Positions 1 through 6,474 of a DNA stretch of 13,427 nucleotides are shown piece after piece (the stretch's first letter is position 1; each line of letters opens with the position of its first letter). A program made the position numbers and the translations under genes. The stretch lies in assembly GCA_965657195.1 (NCBI GenBank), contig CBFHNK010000046.1, positions 1-13,427 on the forward strand, given 5' to 3'. The notes under the pieces were generated by a model that saw nothing but the letters and a program-made list of their open reading frames with translations, did no database searches and was not told the origin of the DNA. This stretch comes from TMED14 sp965657195. GTDB lineage: Bacteria; Bacteroidota; Bacteroidia; Flavobacteriales; Schleiferiaceae.

Positions 1-358
1 CTAGGTTCTCGATCGACTCCTCGAGGTTGTCGGCCCAGGCCTCAGCCATCTCTTCAATGGCCTCAAGGCGGTCCTCAAGGCGCTTTGACAGCTCCTTGCG
101 GCGGCGCTCAGCGTCCTCTTTCGAAATATCCTTATCACGAATCTGCTTTTCGAGTGCAGCCATGTCTTTGCTGTACTCGCTAATGGCAGCGGCAATTTCG
201 GCGCTCATGCGCGAAGCACGGTTCGAATTGCTGTCAACGGCAGGGGCATCTGCCGGAGCCGGCGGTGGGGGTGGCGGCACATCTTGGGCCTGGAGTCCCG
301 AGCCCGAAAGGGCGAGGATCGCGCTTAACGTGAGCGCCTTGATTGTAGTGTTGACCAT
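1..358 (-). CDS. Secreted proline-linker/coiled-coil protein of the ECF sigma operon (3' end missing)
   Basis: This is the third gene of the sigma operon. ATG is at 358-356 and the frame stays open to the left edge, giving 119 visible residues. Residues 1-25 look like a signal peptide: a lysine near the start, the hydrophobic core ALTLSAILALSGSG and a probable cut after GLQAQ. A proline run (DVPPPPPPAPADAPA, about 26-40) follows, then from about 50 a highly charged heptad-rich helix (KDMAALEKQIRDKDISKEDAERRR and onward) predicted to be coiled coil. It starts inside the anti-sigma-like gene (34-base overlap), so the two are probably translationally coupled. By inference it is a periplasmic or surface partner or target of the sigma system. 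A CpxP/Spy-like 'sensor of ECF sigma' protein is possible, but no LTxxQ motif is visible in the part present. Function unknown. Confidence 0.78.
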   Translation of the reverse strand, partial: MVNTTIKALTLSAILALSGSGLQAQDVPPPPPPAPADAPAVDSNSNRASRMSAEIAAAISEYSKDMAALEKQIRDKDISKEDAERRRKELSKRLEDRLEAIEEMAEAWADNLEESIENL

Positions 359-1047
359 GATTGATTCAAATTAGAAGCCAGCATTTTGGTTTGGTTGATT
401 CGCTGAAGCACGTGTGCTGGCAAGTGCACTTCAACGGTTACTTCCGCGGGCACCTCAGCCTCGCGGTATTCTTGGACGGCGGTCCACACATTCTGCACAT
501 TGGCCGCCAACTGTAGGTATCGGGGGCGCGGAACCTCTGGTGCCGGAGTCTGCACCGCGACCGCCATCACCTGACGCTTAAGCAGCGGAACCGACTCTTC
601 AAGTACGTCCGCTTCCATGCGCGGCAGAAATGCCACATCAAAAAGATCAAAATCCTTTGAGTAACCGGCAACTAGTAGCTGGTTACTAGTAACTAGTGAC
701 TGGTCTCTGGTTTCTGGTTTCTCGTACCGAGCAACTAGTGACTGGCTGCTGGTTGCTGGTGACTCGTTGCTAGTTTCTGGTTTCTGGTTACTAGTTACTA
801 GTGACTGGTTACTAGTTACTAGTGACTGGTTACTAGGAACCCTTTGCCGCGAGGCCTGCATCCACCACGTGCCCACCGCGGCGATGGCAACCGATGCGGC
901 GGCGGCGTAGGGCCACCACAGGGTGCGGCGCTTAGGCTCGGCCTTGGGCAAGCTTGCGGCCAAGCGGGCCCATGCCTCGGGGCGCGGGGTGGCTTGACCC
1001 CCACTGAGGGCTTCGCGAAACAGCTTGTCGACGTCCTTCGGGCTCAT
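325..1047 (-). CDS. Anti-sigma-like single-pass membrane protein with heptanucleotide-encoded linker
   Basis: 240 residues. The N-terminus (DVDKLFREAL...PRPEAWARL, 5-29) resembles the cytoplasmic head of small Bacteroidota proteins encoded next to ECF sigma factors, although no zinc-binding HxxxCxxC motif is present. One membrane helix lies at about 43-63 (LWWPYAAAASVAIAAVGTWW), preceded by KRR, which suggests the C-terminus is outside the cytoplasm. Residues about 71-129 are a low-complexity repeat (SNQSLVT and variants) translated from an array of 7-base units. The last third (about 130-240) is non-repetitive and predicted helical. The start ATG overlaps the sigma stop (ATGA, 1044-1047), and the 3' end overlaps the next gene by 34 bases, as expected of an operon encoding sigma, its inhibitor and an effector. 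The anti-sigma role comes from context; a plain membrane-anchored regulator is the alternative. Confidence 0.75.
   Translation of the reverse strand: MSPKDVDKLFREALSGGQATPRPEAWARLAASLPKAEPKRRTLWWPYAAAASVAIAAVGTWWMQASRQRVPSNQSLVTSNQSLVTSNQKPETSNESPATSSQSLVARYEKPETRDQSLVTSNQLLVAGYSKDFDLFDVAFLPRMEADVLEESVPLLKRQVMAVAVQTPAPEVPRPRYLQLAANVQNVWTAVQEYREAEVPAEVTVEVHLPAHVLQRINQTKMLASNLNQSWSTLQSRRSR
661..835. repeat. Tandem array of 25 degenerate heptanucleotides inside a coding region
   Basis: Reading the plus strand from 661, the sequence splits without gaps into 25 units of 7 bases. The pattern is close to GTTACTA / GTGACTG / GTTTCTG, with G at position 1 and pyrimidine-T or similar at positions 5-6. 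Units at 787-807 and 808-828 form an exact 21-base duplication, which in the gene adds one SNQSLVT heptapeptide. GTTACTAGTAAC at 682-693 is a perfect palindrome. The array length, 175 bases, is a multiple of 7, and the host frame stays open throughout. It resembles the heptameric short tandem repeats (STRR-like) known from cyanobacteria and other bacteria, and a related copy lies near 4174. Confidence 0.92.
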
Positions 1048-1568
1048 TGCAGATCAAAATTGGCGAGTCGGCGCTGCATCCACTGGCGGGCGCGGCTCAA
1101 TTGGGACTTGCTGGTGGCTTCAGAGATTCCGAGCTGCTCGGCAATCTCGGCATGGCTGTAGCCTTCGAGAGCGTACAAATTGAACACGGTTCGGTACCCG
1201 TCGGGTAACTGTCGCAAGAGCTCCATGAGCGCCTCGCGGTCGTGCAGTGAATCGGTTGCCGAAGAACCGGTGTCGGGAAGGGCGTCGGCCCCCACCCACT
1301 CCACCTTGCGGCGGCGAAGTTCCATGAGGCACTCGTTCACGGCCGTGCGGCGCAGCCAAGCCGGAAGGGCCTTGGCCTCACGAATCGTGGGGAGTTGCTG
1401 AAACATCGTGGTCATCGTTCGAATCATTGCGTCTTCGGCGTCCGCCTCGTGGCTAAAGTAGCGTTTGCATGTATAGAGCACACGCGGCGCAAGCGCCTCA
1501 TAGAGTGCGCGCTGCGCATCTAGGCGGCCTTGTAGGGCACCTTGAATGTGTGCGTACCATGCTTCCAC
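1044..1568 (-). CDS. ECF-family RNA polymerase sigma factor
   Basis: 174 residues, the usual size for an ECF sigma factor. Region 2 spans about residues 15-80 (AQRALYEALAPRVLYTCKRY, then DAEDAMIRTMTTMFQQL and AWLRRTAVNECLMELRRRK). Region 4 spans about 115-168 (LRQLPDGYRTVFNLYALEGY, then the helix-turn-helix HAEIAEQLGISEATSKSQLSRAR). It would direct core polymerase to a small regulon in response to a signal relayed by the membrane protein encoded just downstream, with which it shares ATGA. GTG at 1568 is the only good start: the frame is closed by a TAA about 40 bases upstream with no ATG in between. It diverges from rnr across 119 bases. The ECF assignment is firm; its stimulus and targets cannot be read here. 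Confidence 0.92.
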   Translation of the reverse strand: MEAWYAHIQGALQGRLDAQRALYEALAPRVLYTCKRYFSHEADAEDAMIRTMTTMFQQLPTIREAKALPAWLRRTAVNECLMELRRRKVEWVGADALPDTGSSATDSLHDREALMELLRQLPDGYRTVFNLYALEGYSHAEIAEQLGISEATSKSQLSRARQWMQRRLANFDLQ

Positions 1569-1611
1569 TAGTTGGGGGCGGAATCCGTAAAAAAGATGCC
1601 AACGTTAACGC

Positions 1612-1619
1612 AAAGGTTG
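1612..1619 (-). promoter_or_regulatory. Possible -7 box for the sigma operon
   Basis: On the minus strand this reads AACCTTTG, one mismatch from the Bacteroidota -7 consensus TAnnTTTG. It lies about 43 bases before the GTG start of the sigma gene. No good TTG -33 element is seen at the expected distance, so it is tentative. If the sigma factor autoregulates, an ECF-type promoter may be used instead. Confidence 0.35.
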
Positions 1620-1687
1620 CACGGCCCTCTTAAAATTGTGCGACCTTTACTCAGACGCTGACATAAATAGCAAAGAATTCCGCCTAG

Positions 1688-4111
1688 ATGCCCAAAAAAG
1701 GACCCAAGATTAACAAGGCCCACCGCTCGATGGATGCGGTTTCGCTGGCCAACCGCCTGCTTCGATTTTTTCAAAAGCGCCCCGGGCGCAAATTCACGGC
1801 CACCGACTTGGCGTTTGAAACGGGTATGAACGAGCGGACTGGCAAAAGCCTGGTCACCAGCGCCCTCGAGATTTTGAGCCGCACCAACCAAATTGAGGCT
1901 GACGGCGACGGGTTCCGCCTAAAAATGGAGATGGCGTACGCCACGGGCACCATCGAGCTCACGTCGAGCGGAGCCGCGTACGTCGTGCGTGGCCCAGGTT
2001 TGGACGACATCTACATTCGCCAGGGCAGCACGGGGCTTTCGTTCGGAGGCGACCGCGTCAAAGTCCTCGTGTACCCCCAAAAGGCGGGTAAAAAGTTCGA
2101 GGGCGAGGTCGTCGAGGTAGTCAGCCGCGCGCGCAGCCGCTACGTAGGCGAGGTACAGCCCCACGCCCAAGGCGCCTTTATTCTTACAGACGGCCGCAAG
2201 GTGGGCCGGGACTTTTTTGTTCCGAAGCAGTACTTAGGCAATGCTGAAGCTGGCCAAATAGTGGTGCTCGAATTTGTGGAATGGACCGACGCCGAACGCG
2301 CTCCGGTGGGCAAAGTGGTCGAAATTCTTGGCGAACGCGGCGAGCACGAGACCGAAATCCATGCGATTATGGAGGAGTTTGGGTTGCCCTGGAACTTCCC
2401 CGCCGAGGTGGAGGCCGAGGCTGCTCGGATTCCGCTGGTATTGGATCCGCTCGAAATCGCCCGCCGCCGTGATATGCGCACGACGCTCACGTTTACAATC
2501 GACCCCGTCGACGCCAAAGATTTTGACGACGCGCTCAGCATTCGGCCCCTTCAGGACGGACTGTGGGAAGTGGGCGTACACATCGCTGACGTGACCTACT
2601 ACGTGCGGCCGGGAAGCCTGCTCGAGCAAGAGGCCGTCGAACGCGCCACCTCGGTCTACTTGGTCGACCGCGTGGTGCCGATGCTGCCCGAAATCTTGTC
2701 GAACCAAGTGTGTTCGCTGCGCCCGCGCGAGGACAAGTTCACCTTTTCGGCCATTTTTGCCATGGACGAGTCCGGAGCAGTCCACGACCGCTGGTTTGGA
2801 CGGACAGTGATCCATTCCGACCGCCGGTTCGCGTACGAAGAGGCCCAGGCGGTGCTCGAGGGCGACGACGACCCGCTCGCATCAGAGCTTCGACTTATGG
2901 ACCGCATGGCCAAGGCCCTCCGCGCTCAGCGGATGAACGACGGCGCCATTGCGTTTGACCGTGCCGAGGTAAAGTTCCGCCTCGACGCCAACAACCAGCC
3001 GATCGGAGCCTACGTCAAAGAGGCCAAAGACTCGAACAAGCTCATCGAAGAATTCATGCTGCTGGCCAACCGCGAGGTGGCTGCATTCGCCGGGGGCAAG
3101 AAGCCGAATGCCCGGACCAAGCAGGCTCCGCGCACCATGGTCTACCGCATCCACGACCAGCCCGACCCCGAAAAGTTGATTTCACTCAGTCAATTTGTGC
3201 GTCCGCTCGGATACCAAATGCAGGTCGACAGCCCCGGCAACGTGCGCCGCTCGATCAACGACCTACTGCGCCAGGTCAAGGGCACACCCGAGGCCAACAT
3301 GCTTGAAACGCTTACCGTGCGGACCATGGCCAAAGCCGTGTACAGCACCCAGAACGTGGGGCACTACGGGCTCGCGTTTGACGACTACACCCACTTTACG
3401 TCGCCGATTCGCCGCTACCCCGACATGATGGTGCACCGCCTGCTGCAGGAAACCCTTGACGGCAAGCCTTCGCCCAAAGCCGACCCGCTCGAGGAACTCT
3501 GCCAGCACAGCTCGCAGCGCGAACAAAACGCCGCCGACGCCGAACGCTCGTCGATCAAGTACATGCAGGCCGTGTACATGGAGCAGTTTGTGGGCGAGCA
3601 GTTCGACGGAATCATCTCAGGCGTCACCGACTGGGGCGTGTTTGTGGAGGTTCCCGAAACCGCCTGCGAGGGCCTCGTGCGCCTGCGCGAGTTCCGCGAC
3701 GACTACTACAGCGTGGATTCTGAGCGCCATTGCCTGGTCGGCGAGCGCACAGGAAAGGAGTTTCGCCTTGGCGACCCGCTGCGCATCGTGGTCAAAGAGG
3801 TCGACGTGGTGCGCAAGACGATTGACTTTGGCGTGGCGTCTTCGCGCGATTCGGGCGGAACCTCTGGTGGCCGCTTCAGCGAGCGCCCCTCGGGCCGATC
3901 TTCAACCCCCACGCGCGGACAGTTCGACGAAACCCGACCCGCCGAGGCCGGCAGCCGTTGGGAAAGCCCCCGCCGCTCCGGAGGAAGCTCGTCCGGCAGC
4001 ACCGGGTTTGGCGGGCGCTCGAGCAATTCCGGCAAACCCACAGGCAAGGGCGGCGGCAAAGGCCACCGCAAGGGCCCGAACACGACTTCGGCGAAGAAAA
4101 AACGGCGGTAA
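1688..4111 (+). CDS. rnr: Ribonuclease R (RNB-family 3'-5' exoribonuclease)
   Basis: 807 residues, normal for RNase R. Order of domains: basic leader; winged-helix-like N-terminal segment (about 17-75); two cold-shock/OB domains (about 78-145 and 150-215); RNB catalytic domain (about 260-590) with IDPVDAKDFDDA at 271-282, whose aspartates 272, 278, 280 and 281 match the metal-binding set of the family; S1 domain (about 635-718, FDGIISGVTDWGVFVEV); and a Gly/Ser/Arg-rich, presumably disordered tail (719-807) ending KKKRR. The enzyme degrades structured RNA from the 3' end in the cytoplasm and takes part in mRNA and rRNA quality control. ATG 1688 gives a lysine-rich N-terminus typical of the family; ATG 1730 is a weaker alternative. 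The gene is transcribed alone, divergent from the sigma operon. Confidence 0.97.
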   Translation: MPKKGPKINKAHRSMDAVSLANRLLRFFQKRPGRKFTATDLAFETGMNERTGKSLVTSALEILSRTNQIEADGDGFRLKMEMAYATGTIELTSSGAAYVVRGPGLDDIYIRQGSTGLSFGGDRVKVLVYPQKAGKKFEGEVVEVVSRARSRYVGEVQPHAQGAFILTDGRKVGRDFFVPKQYLGNAEAGQIVVLEFVEWTDAERAPVGKVVEILGERGEHETEIHAIMEEFGLPWNFPAEVEAEAARIPLVLDPLEIARRRDMRTTLTFTIDPVDAKDFDDALSIRPLQDGLWEVGVHIADVTYYVRPGSLLEQEAVERATSVYLVDRVVPMLPEILSNQVCSLRPREDKFTFSAIFAMDESGAVHDRWFGRTVIHSDRRFAYEEAQAVLEGDDDPLASELRLMDRMAKALRAQRMNDGAIAFDRAEVKFRLDANNQPIGAYVKEAKDSNKLIEEFMLLANREVAAFAGGKKPNARTKQAPRTMVYRIHDQPDPEKLISLSQFVRPLGYQMQVDSPGNVRRSINDLLRQVKGTPEANMLETLTVRTMAKAVYSTQNVGHYGLAFDDYTHFTSPIRRYPDMMVHRLLQETLDGKPSPKADPLEELCQHSSQREQNAADAERSSIKYMQAVYMEQFVGEQFDGIISGVTDWGVFVEVPETACEGLVRLREFRDDYYSVDSERHCLVGERTGKEFRLGDPLRIVVKEVDVVRKTIDFGVASSRDSGGTSGGRFSERPSGRSSTPTRGQFDETRPAEAGSRWESPRRSGGSSSGSTGFGGRSSNSGKPTGKGGGKGHRKGPNTTSAKKKRR

Positions 4112-4126
4112 GGGCGCTTCGCGCCC
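4112..4126 (+). terminator. Small GC hairpin right after rnr
   Basis: GGGCGC-TTC-GCGCCC begins at the base after the rnr stop codon and can form a perfect six-pair stem with a three-base loop. It has no T tract, so it is a poor intrinsic terminator. It may act as a 3'-end stabiliser or processing signal, or be chance in GC-rich DNA. Confidence 0.35.
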
Positions 4127-4173
4127 GTTCGTTCGCAAGGTTAGCTGAGATTGGCTCGTTGGCTTTGACATCG

Positions 4174-4246
4174 GTTACTCGTTACGGGTACACGGTGTCC
4201 AAGCGGGGCTGAACAAGAACGAGTAACAAGTAGCTAGAACCGTTAC
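4174..4246. repeat. Inverted heptanucleotide-type repeat between rnr and the TA pair
   Basis: GTTACTCGTT (4174-4183) recurs as the perfect inverted complement AACGAGTAAC (4218-4227), separated by 34 bases. The left arm reads as period-7 units (GTTACTC, GTTACGG). The right side (to about 4246), read on the minus strand, continues the period with GTTCTAG, CTACTTG, TTACTCG and TTCTTGT. These units belong to the same family as the array at 661-835. A long-loop hairpin is possible. This is the only notable content of the 186-base gap 4112-4297 besides the rnr hairpin. Confidence 0.65.
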
Positions 4247-4297
4247 ACGCGCCCTATCATCAATTGCTCTTTCGAAGCATTTTTGTACATTCAGCAT

Positions 4298-4447
4298 ATG
4301 AATTCTCCCACGTTGACCACGCACCCAAACGACGAACAGCACGACGTGATCCAGGCCCTCAATGCGGCAAGGATGACGCCGTTGATTTCCTTGGGCTCGG
4401 TTGACGAGGCAATGACGCATCTAAAAAAGCGCTACCTCGTCGAATGA
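4298..4447 (+). CDS. Small putative antitoxin of a type II TA pair
   Basis: 49 residues, ATG 4298 to TGA 4447, with ATGA overlap with the toxin start, the classic antitoxin-toxin arrangement. The sequence begins MNSPTLTTHPNDEQHDVIQA and ends LISLGSVDEAMTHLKKRYLVE. The C-terminal part resembles the acidic/amphipathic toxin-wrapping tail of RelB/StbD/ParD-like antitoxins. No ribbon-helix-helix or helix-turn-helix DNA-binding domain is visible, and most family members are 70-90 residues. The frame is open upstream only to a TAG at 4235-4237, with TTG 4283 as the sole extra start, so it cannot be much longer. Base composition is A/T-richer than the flanks. Antitoxin identity rests mainly on position and coupling with the toxin gene. 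Confidence 0.68.
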   Translation: MNSPTLTTHPNDEQHDVIQALNAARMTPLISLGSVDEAMTHLKKRYLVE

Positions 4448-4782
4448 CGAATCGGTCCATCAAGTTCCGTGGCGCTGCGCTCTCGGACCTTGATGGAATT
4501 GCAAATTACACGCTTCAAACATTTGGAACGCTCTCATTGGTCCGTTACCTTGACGACCTTGAGCGCGGATTCACGATCCTTTCAAAGCATCCTGAAATCG
4601 GAATCGCCTTTGTACCGAAGGTTCGACGATTTGCGGTAGGTCAACACTGGATCTATTATTCGCACTGTCAAAAGGCCGTCGAGATTATTCGAATCCTACC
4701 TCAAAAAGCCGTTCAAAAGCTTCGAGAATCCCCTATCCTTTATGAATTGGCAGACCGAGAGTGGCAAGGAACCAGCAACTAG
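4444..4782 (+). CDS. RelE/ParE-family toxin
   Basis: 112 residues. The ParE/RelE fold is recognisable: strand 1 (SIKFRGAALSDLDGIANYT), a helical hairpin (about 14-48, ending ERGFTILSKHPEIG), then the strand-rich core VRRFAVGQHWIYYSHCQKAV and EIIRILPQK (about 60-90) with its conserved arginines. An extra tail of about 20 residues follows. Toxins of this family poison DNA gyrase (ParE) or cut ribosome-bound mRNA (RelE); the sequence fits ParE-like members better, but the target cannot be fixed by eye. It is coupled to the antitoxin through ATGA. At its 3' end it converges on ribF, sharing CTAG. Two 60-base stretches counted inside it are about 45-48% GC, against about 62% for one in rnr, which suggests acquisition by transfer. 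Confidence 0.85.
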   Translation: MTNRSIKFRGAALSDLDGIANYTLQTFGTLSLVRYLDDLERGFTILSKHPEIGIAFVPKVRRFAVGQHWIYYSHCQKAVEIIRILPQKAVQKLRESPILYELADREWQGTSN

Positions 4783-5726
4783 ATACGGGCCACAAGCGTC
4801 GCCCGCGCCCGCTCCACATCCCGTGCAATCTGCGCCTTAAGCGCTTCAGGCGTTTCAAACGTTTGCTCTGCACGAATGAAGTCGATAAACCGCACCTCCA
4901 CCGGGCGACCGTATCCTTGGGCCTCAACGTCGAGTAGGTGCACTTCGAGAACAGGTTCTGAACCGGAACCAAAACTCGGACGCACCCCGTAGTTGGCCAC
5001 GCCGGCGAGGCCCCGGGGGCCTTCAGCATCGCAGAAATCCAGTTCTACGGCATACACCCCAAACGAAGGCATGGCCTTGTCGGGGTGGATTCCGCCCACA
5101 TTGGCGGTGCGGTAGCCCAGACCACGACCGATTCCGCGCCCGGCAACCACTTCGCCGCGCACAAAATGCGGGCGACCCAAGGCCACCGCGGCTTCGCCCA
5201 CACGGCCCTCAGACACCGCCGCGCGAATTTTGGTCGAAGAGAGCACCAAACCGCCAGCAGAAACCGCTCCGACCTGCTCGAGTCCAAAATCAAACACCTG
5301 CGAAAACTCCAGCAGTTGGGCAAAATCACCCTCTCGGTTGCGGCCAAATCGGTGGTCGTAGCCGACGATGAGGTGACGCATGCCGAGGTGGCCGACCAGG
5401 TCGCGGCGCACAAAATCCAAGGACGACGTCTGCGCAAACTCGGCGGTGAAGGGATGCTCCACCAGGGCGTCCAAGCCCGCGGCCGCCAGTAACTCGGCCC
5501 GCTCCGAGGGCAGCGTCAGGCGCGACAGCACGAAATCCGGATGAATCAGCTTGCGCGGATGGGGTTCAAGGGTCAGCAAGACAGCGGTTCCGCCCAATTC
5601 GCGCGCCTTGGCCACGGCCCGCGCCACCAGTTTTTGGTGCCCGAGGTGGACGCCGTCAAAGGTTCCGAGCGTGACCACAGTGGGGCCGCTCGCAACAAAA
5701 TCCGAAAGCTGGTGGTAAATCTGCAC
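4779..5726 (-). CDS. ribF: Bifunctional riboflavin kinase / FAD synthetase
   Basis: With GTG 5726 as start the protein is 315 residues, the usual RibF length, beginning VQIYHQLSDF like other Bacteroidota RibF proteins. The N-terminal FMN adenylyltransferase domain has GTFDGVHLGH (about 21-30) and SSTKIR. The C-terminal flavokinase domain has GRGIGRGLGYRTANV, where the usual PTAN is RTAN; GVANYGVRPSFG; and LEVHLLD with the probable catalytic glutamate. It converts riboflavin to FMN and FMN to FAD in the cytoplasm. A longer frame to 5879 exists, but its extra N-terminus is unlike the family and overlaps the divergent gene, and a perfect -7 box sits just upstream of 5726. The stop codon overlaps the convergent toxin gene by four bases. 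Confidence 0.95.
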   Translation of the reverse strand: MQIYHQLSDFVASGPTVVTLGTFDGVHLGHQKLVARAVAKARELGGTAVLLTLEPHPRKLIHPDFVLSRLTLPSERAELLAAAGLDALVEHPFTAEFAQTSSLDFVRRDLVGHLGMRHLIVGYDHRFGRNREGDFAQLLEFSQVFDFGLEQVGAVSAGGLVLSSTKIRAAVSEGRVGEAAVALGRPHFVRGEVVAGRGIGRGLGYRTANVGGIHPDKAMPSFGVYAVELDFCDAEGPRGLAGVANYGVRPSFGSGSEPVLEVHLLDVEAQGYGRPVEVRFIDFIRAEQTFETPEALKAQIARDVERARATLVARI

Positions 5727-5743
5727 GTCCTGAAGGTCAGGGG

Positions 5744-5751
5744 CAAAGATA
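5744..5751 (-). promoter_or_regulatory. -7 box (TATCTTTG) for ribF
   Basis: This is a perfect match to TAnnTTTG on the minus strand, ending 17 bases before the GTG chosen for ribF, so the predicted 5' leader is short. No clear TTG -33 element is present. The box supports the 5726 start, because the longer ribF frame would place the promoter inside the gene. Confidence 0.6.
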
Positions 5752-5756
5752 TTTCC

Positions 5757-5764
5757 GAACTTCG
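5757..5764 (+). promoter_or_regulatory. Possible -7 box directly before the membrane-protein start
   Basis: GAACTTCG is followed by CGCT and then ATG 5769. The stretch is nearly the same as the one at 8341-8355 (TACCTTCG, CGCT, GTG). Its match to TAnnTTTG is poor (two mismatches), but the shared layout suggests a promoter giving a leaderless transcript. Low confidence on its own. Confidence 0.3.
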
Positions 5765-5768
5765 CGCT

Positions 5769-6470
5769 ATGACGCTCCACGCCCTCAGCCTCGCGGCGGC
5801 CGCCTTTCGCCGAAACCCCTACCCCTTCGCGGCCACCGGAGCCATTGCGCTGGCCCTCAACCTTCTCGGACTCATTCACCCGATCCTATCGACGGTTGCG
5901 GGGCTGTTTGTGCTTCCGATGCTTTACGTCGGCCTTGGGACGCTTGCCGAAGCCGAACCCGGACTTCGCTTCACCCAAGCCCTTCGCTTGGCGCTCTCGG
6001 CGTGGCCGCGCACTGCCGCACTTGGCGGAATGATGTTCATCCTCTTCCTCTTTCTTTCGACGCTACTCGGAATCTCACTTTCTGCCCTCTACGGCGACGA
6101 ATTGATGATTCTTGCGCAAACTCACGAATCAGATCCCGCCGCGTTTTCGCAGGCCATGCTTCAAGAAATCAACTGGTCGGCCTCAGCCTTTGGCTTGGCC
6201 GCTCTGGTGCTGTTCACGCTGGGACTTGTCGCATTGGTTTGGATGGCGCCCTTCGCTTTGGTATACCACAACATGAATGTGCTGCAAGCCCTTCGCTGGT
6301 CCGTTCAAATGACGCGCCCGCACTTTGCGGCGCTGTTCCCCGCGCTGCTGCTTTGGGTACTGTTCTCCGGGTTGAGCGGAACCCTAATCGGGCTAAACAT
6401 CATTCTTTGGCCATTTACCGCACTTTTTCATTTTTATTGCTTTAGGTCCCTAGGGAAGCAAGCAGTCTAG
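5769..6470 (+). CDS. Multi-pass membrane protein of unknown function
   Basis: 233 residues from ATG 5769, with about six predicted membrane helices (roughly 18-35, 38-60, 83-105, 136-165, 185-205 and 208-228). The segment FALVYHNMNVLQALRWSVQM near 170-190 recalls the 'conserved polar loop then AL..S' pattern of DUF2189/BPSS1780-like and YciC-like inner-membrane proteins, but I cannot assign a family. The frame continues upstream to 5541, but that part is antisense to ribF and has no membrane or signal character, so the start just after the promoter-like box is preferred. It diverges from ribF across 42 bases, and its stop lies four bases before the atpD -7 box. It has no evident functional tie to ATP synthase. 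Confidence 0.8.
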   Translation: MTLHALSLAAAAFRRNPYPFAATGAIALALNLLGLIHPILSTVAGLFVLPMLYVGLGTLAEAEPGLRFTQALRLALSAWPRTAALGGMMFILFLFLSTLLGISLSALYGDELMILAQTHESDPAAFSQAMLQEINWSASAFGLAALVLFTLGLVALVWMAPFALVYHNMNVLQALRWSVQMTRPHFAALFPALLLWVLFSGLSGTLIGLNIILWPFTALFHFYCFRSLGKQAV

Positions 6471-6474
6471 GTCG

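Noticed and set aside
27..374. Plus-strand frame of 115 codons at the left edge
   Set aside because: It is the complement of the secreted coiled-coil gene. Its Ser/Arg/Ala-rich translation has no domain character, whereas the minus strand gives signal peptide, proline hinge and coiled coil.
661..835. CRISPR-like array
   Set aside because: Units are 7 bases, directly adjacent and degenerate, without spacers of 25-40 bases, and no cas genes are nearby.
1636..1671. Promoter for rnr (TTG at 1636-1638 with TAAATAGC at 1664-1671)
   Set aside because: The spacer is 25 bases and the -7 element matches poorly, so I could not support a promoter call.
3456..4148. 230-codon plus-strand frame over the end of rnr
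   Set aside because: It is an out-of-frame reading of the RNase R S1 domain and tail, dominated by Ala/Arg/Ser/Thr. The rnr frame has clear homology.
4175..4420. 81-codon minus-strand frame over the antitoxin
   Set aside because: It has no domain character and opposes the antitoxin-toxin pair, which is supported by ATGA coupling and a recognisable toxin.
5541..5768. Extended N-terminus of the membrane protein from 5541
   Set aside because: It is antisense to conserved ribF codons and carries no membrane or signal sequence. ATG 5769 follows a promoter-like box.
5727..5879. Extended N-terminus of ribF from 5879
   Set aside because: The extra 51 residues are Gly/Glu/Arg-rich and unlike RibF. 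They overlap the start of the divergent membrane gene and place a perfect -7 box inside the gene. GTG 5726 gives the family-standard start.
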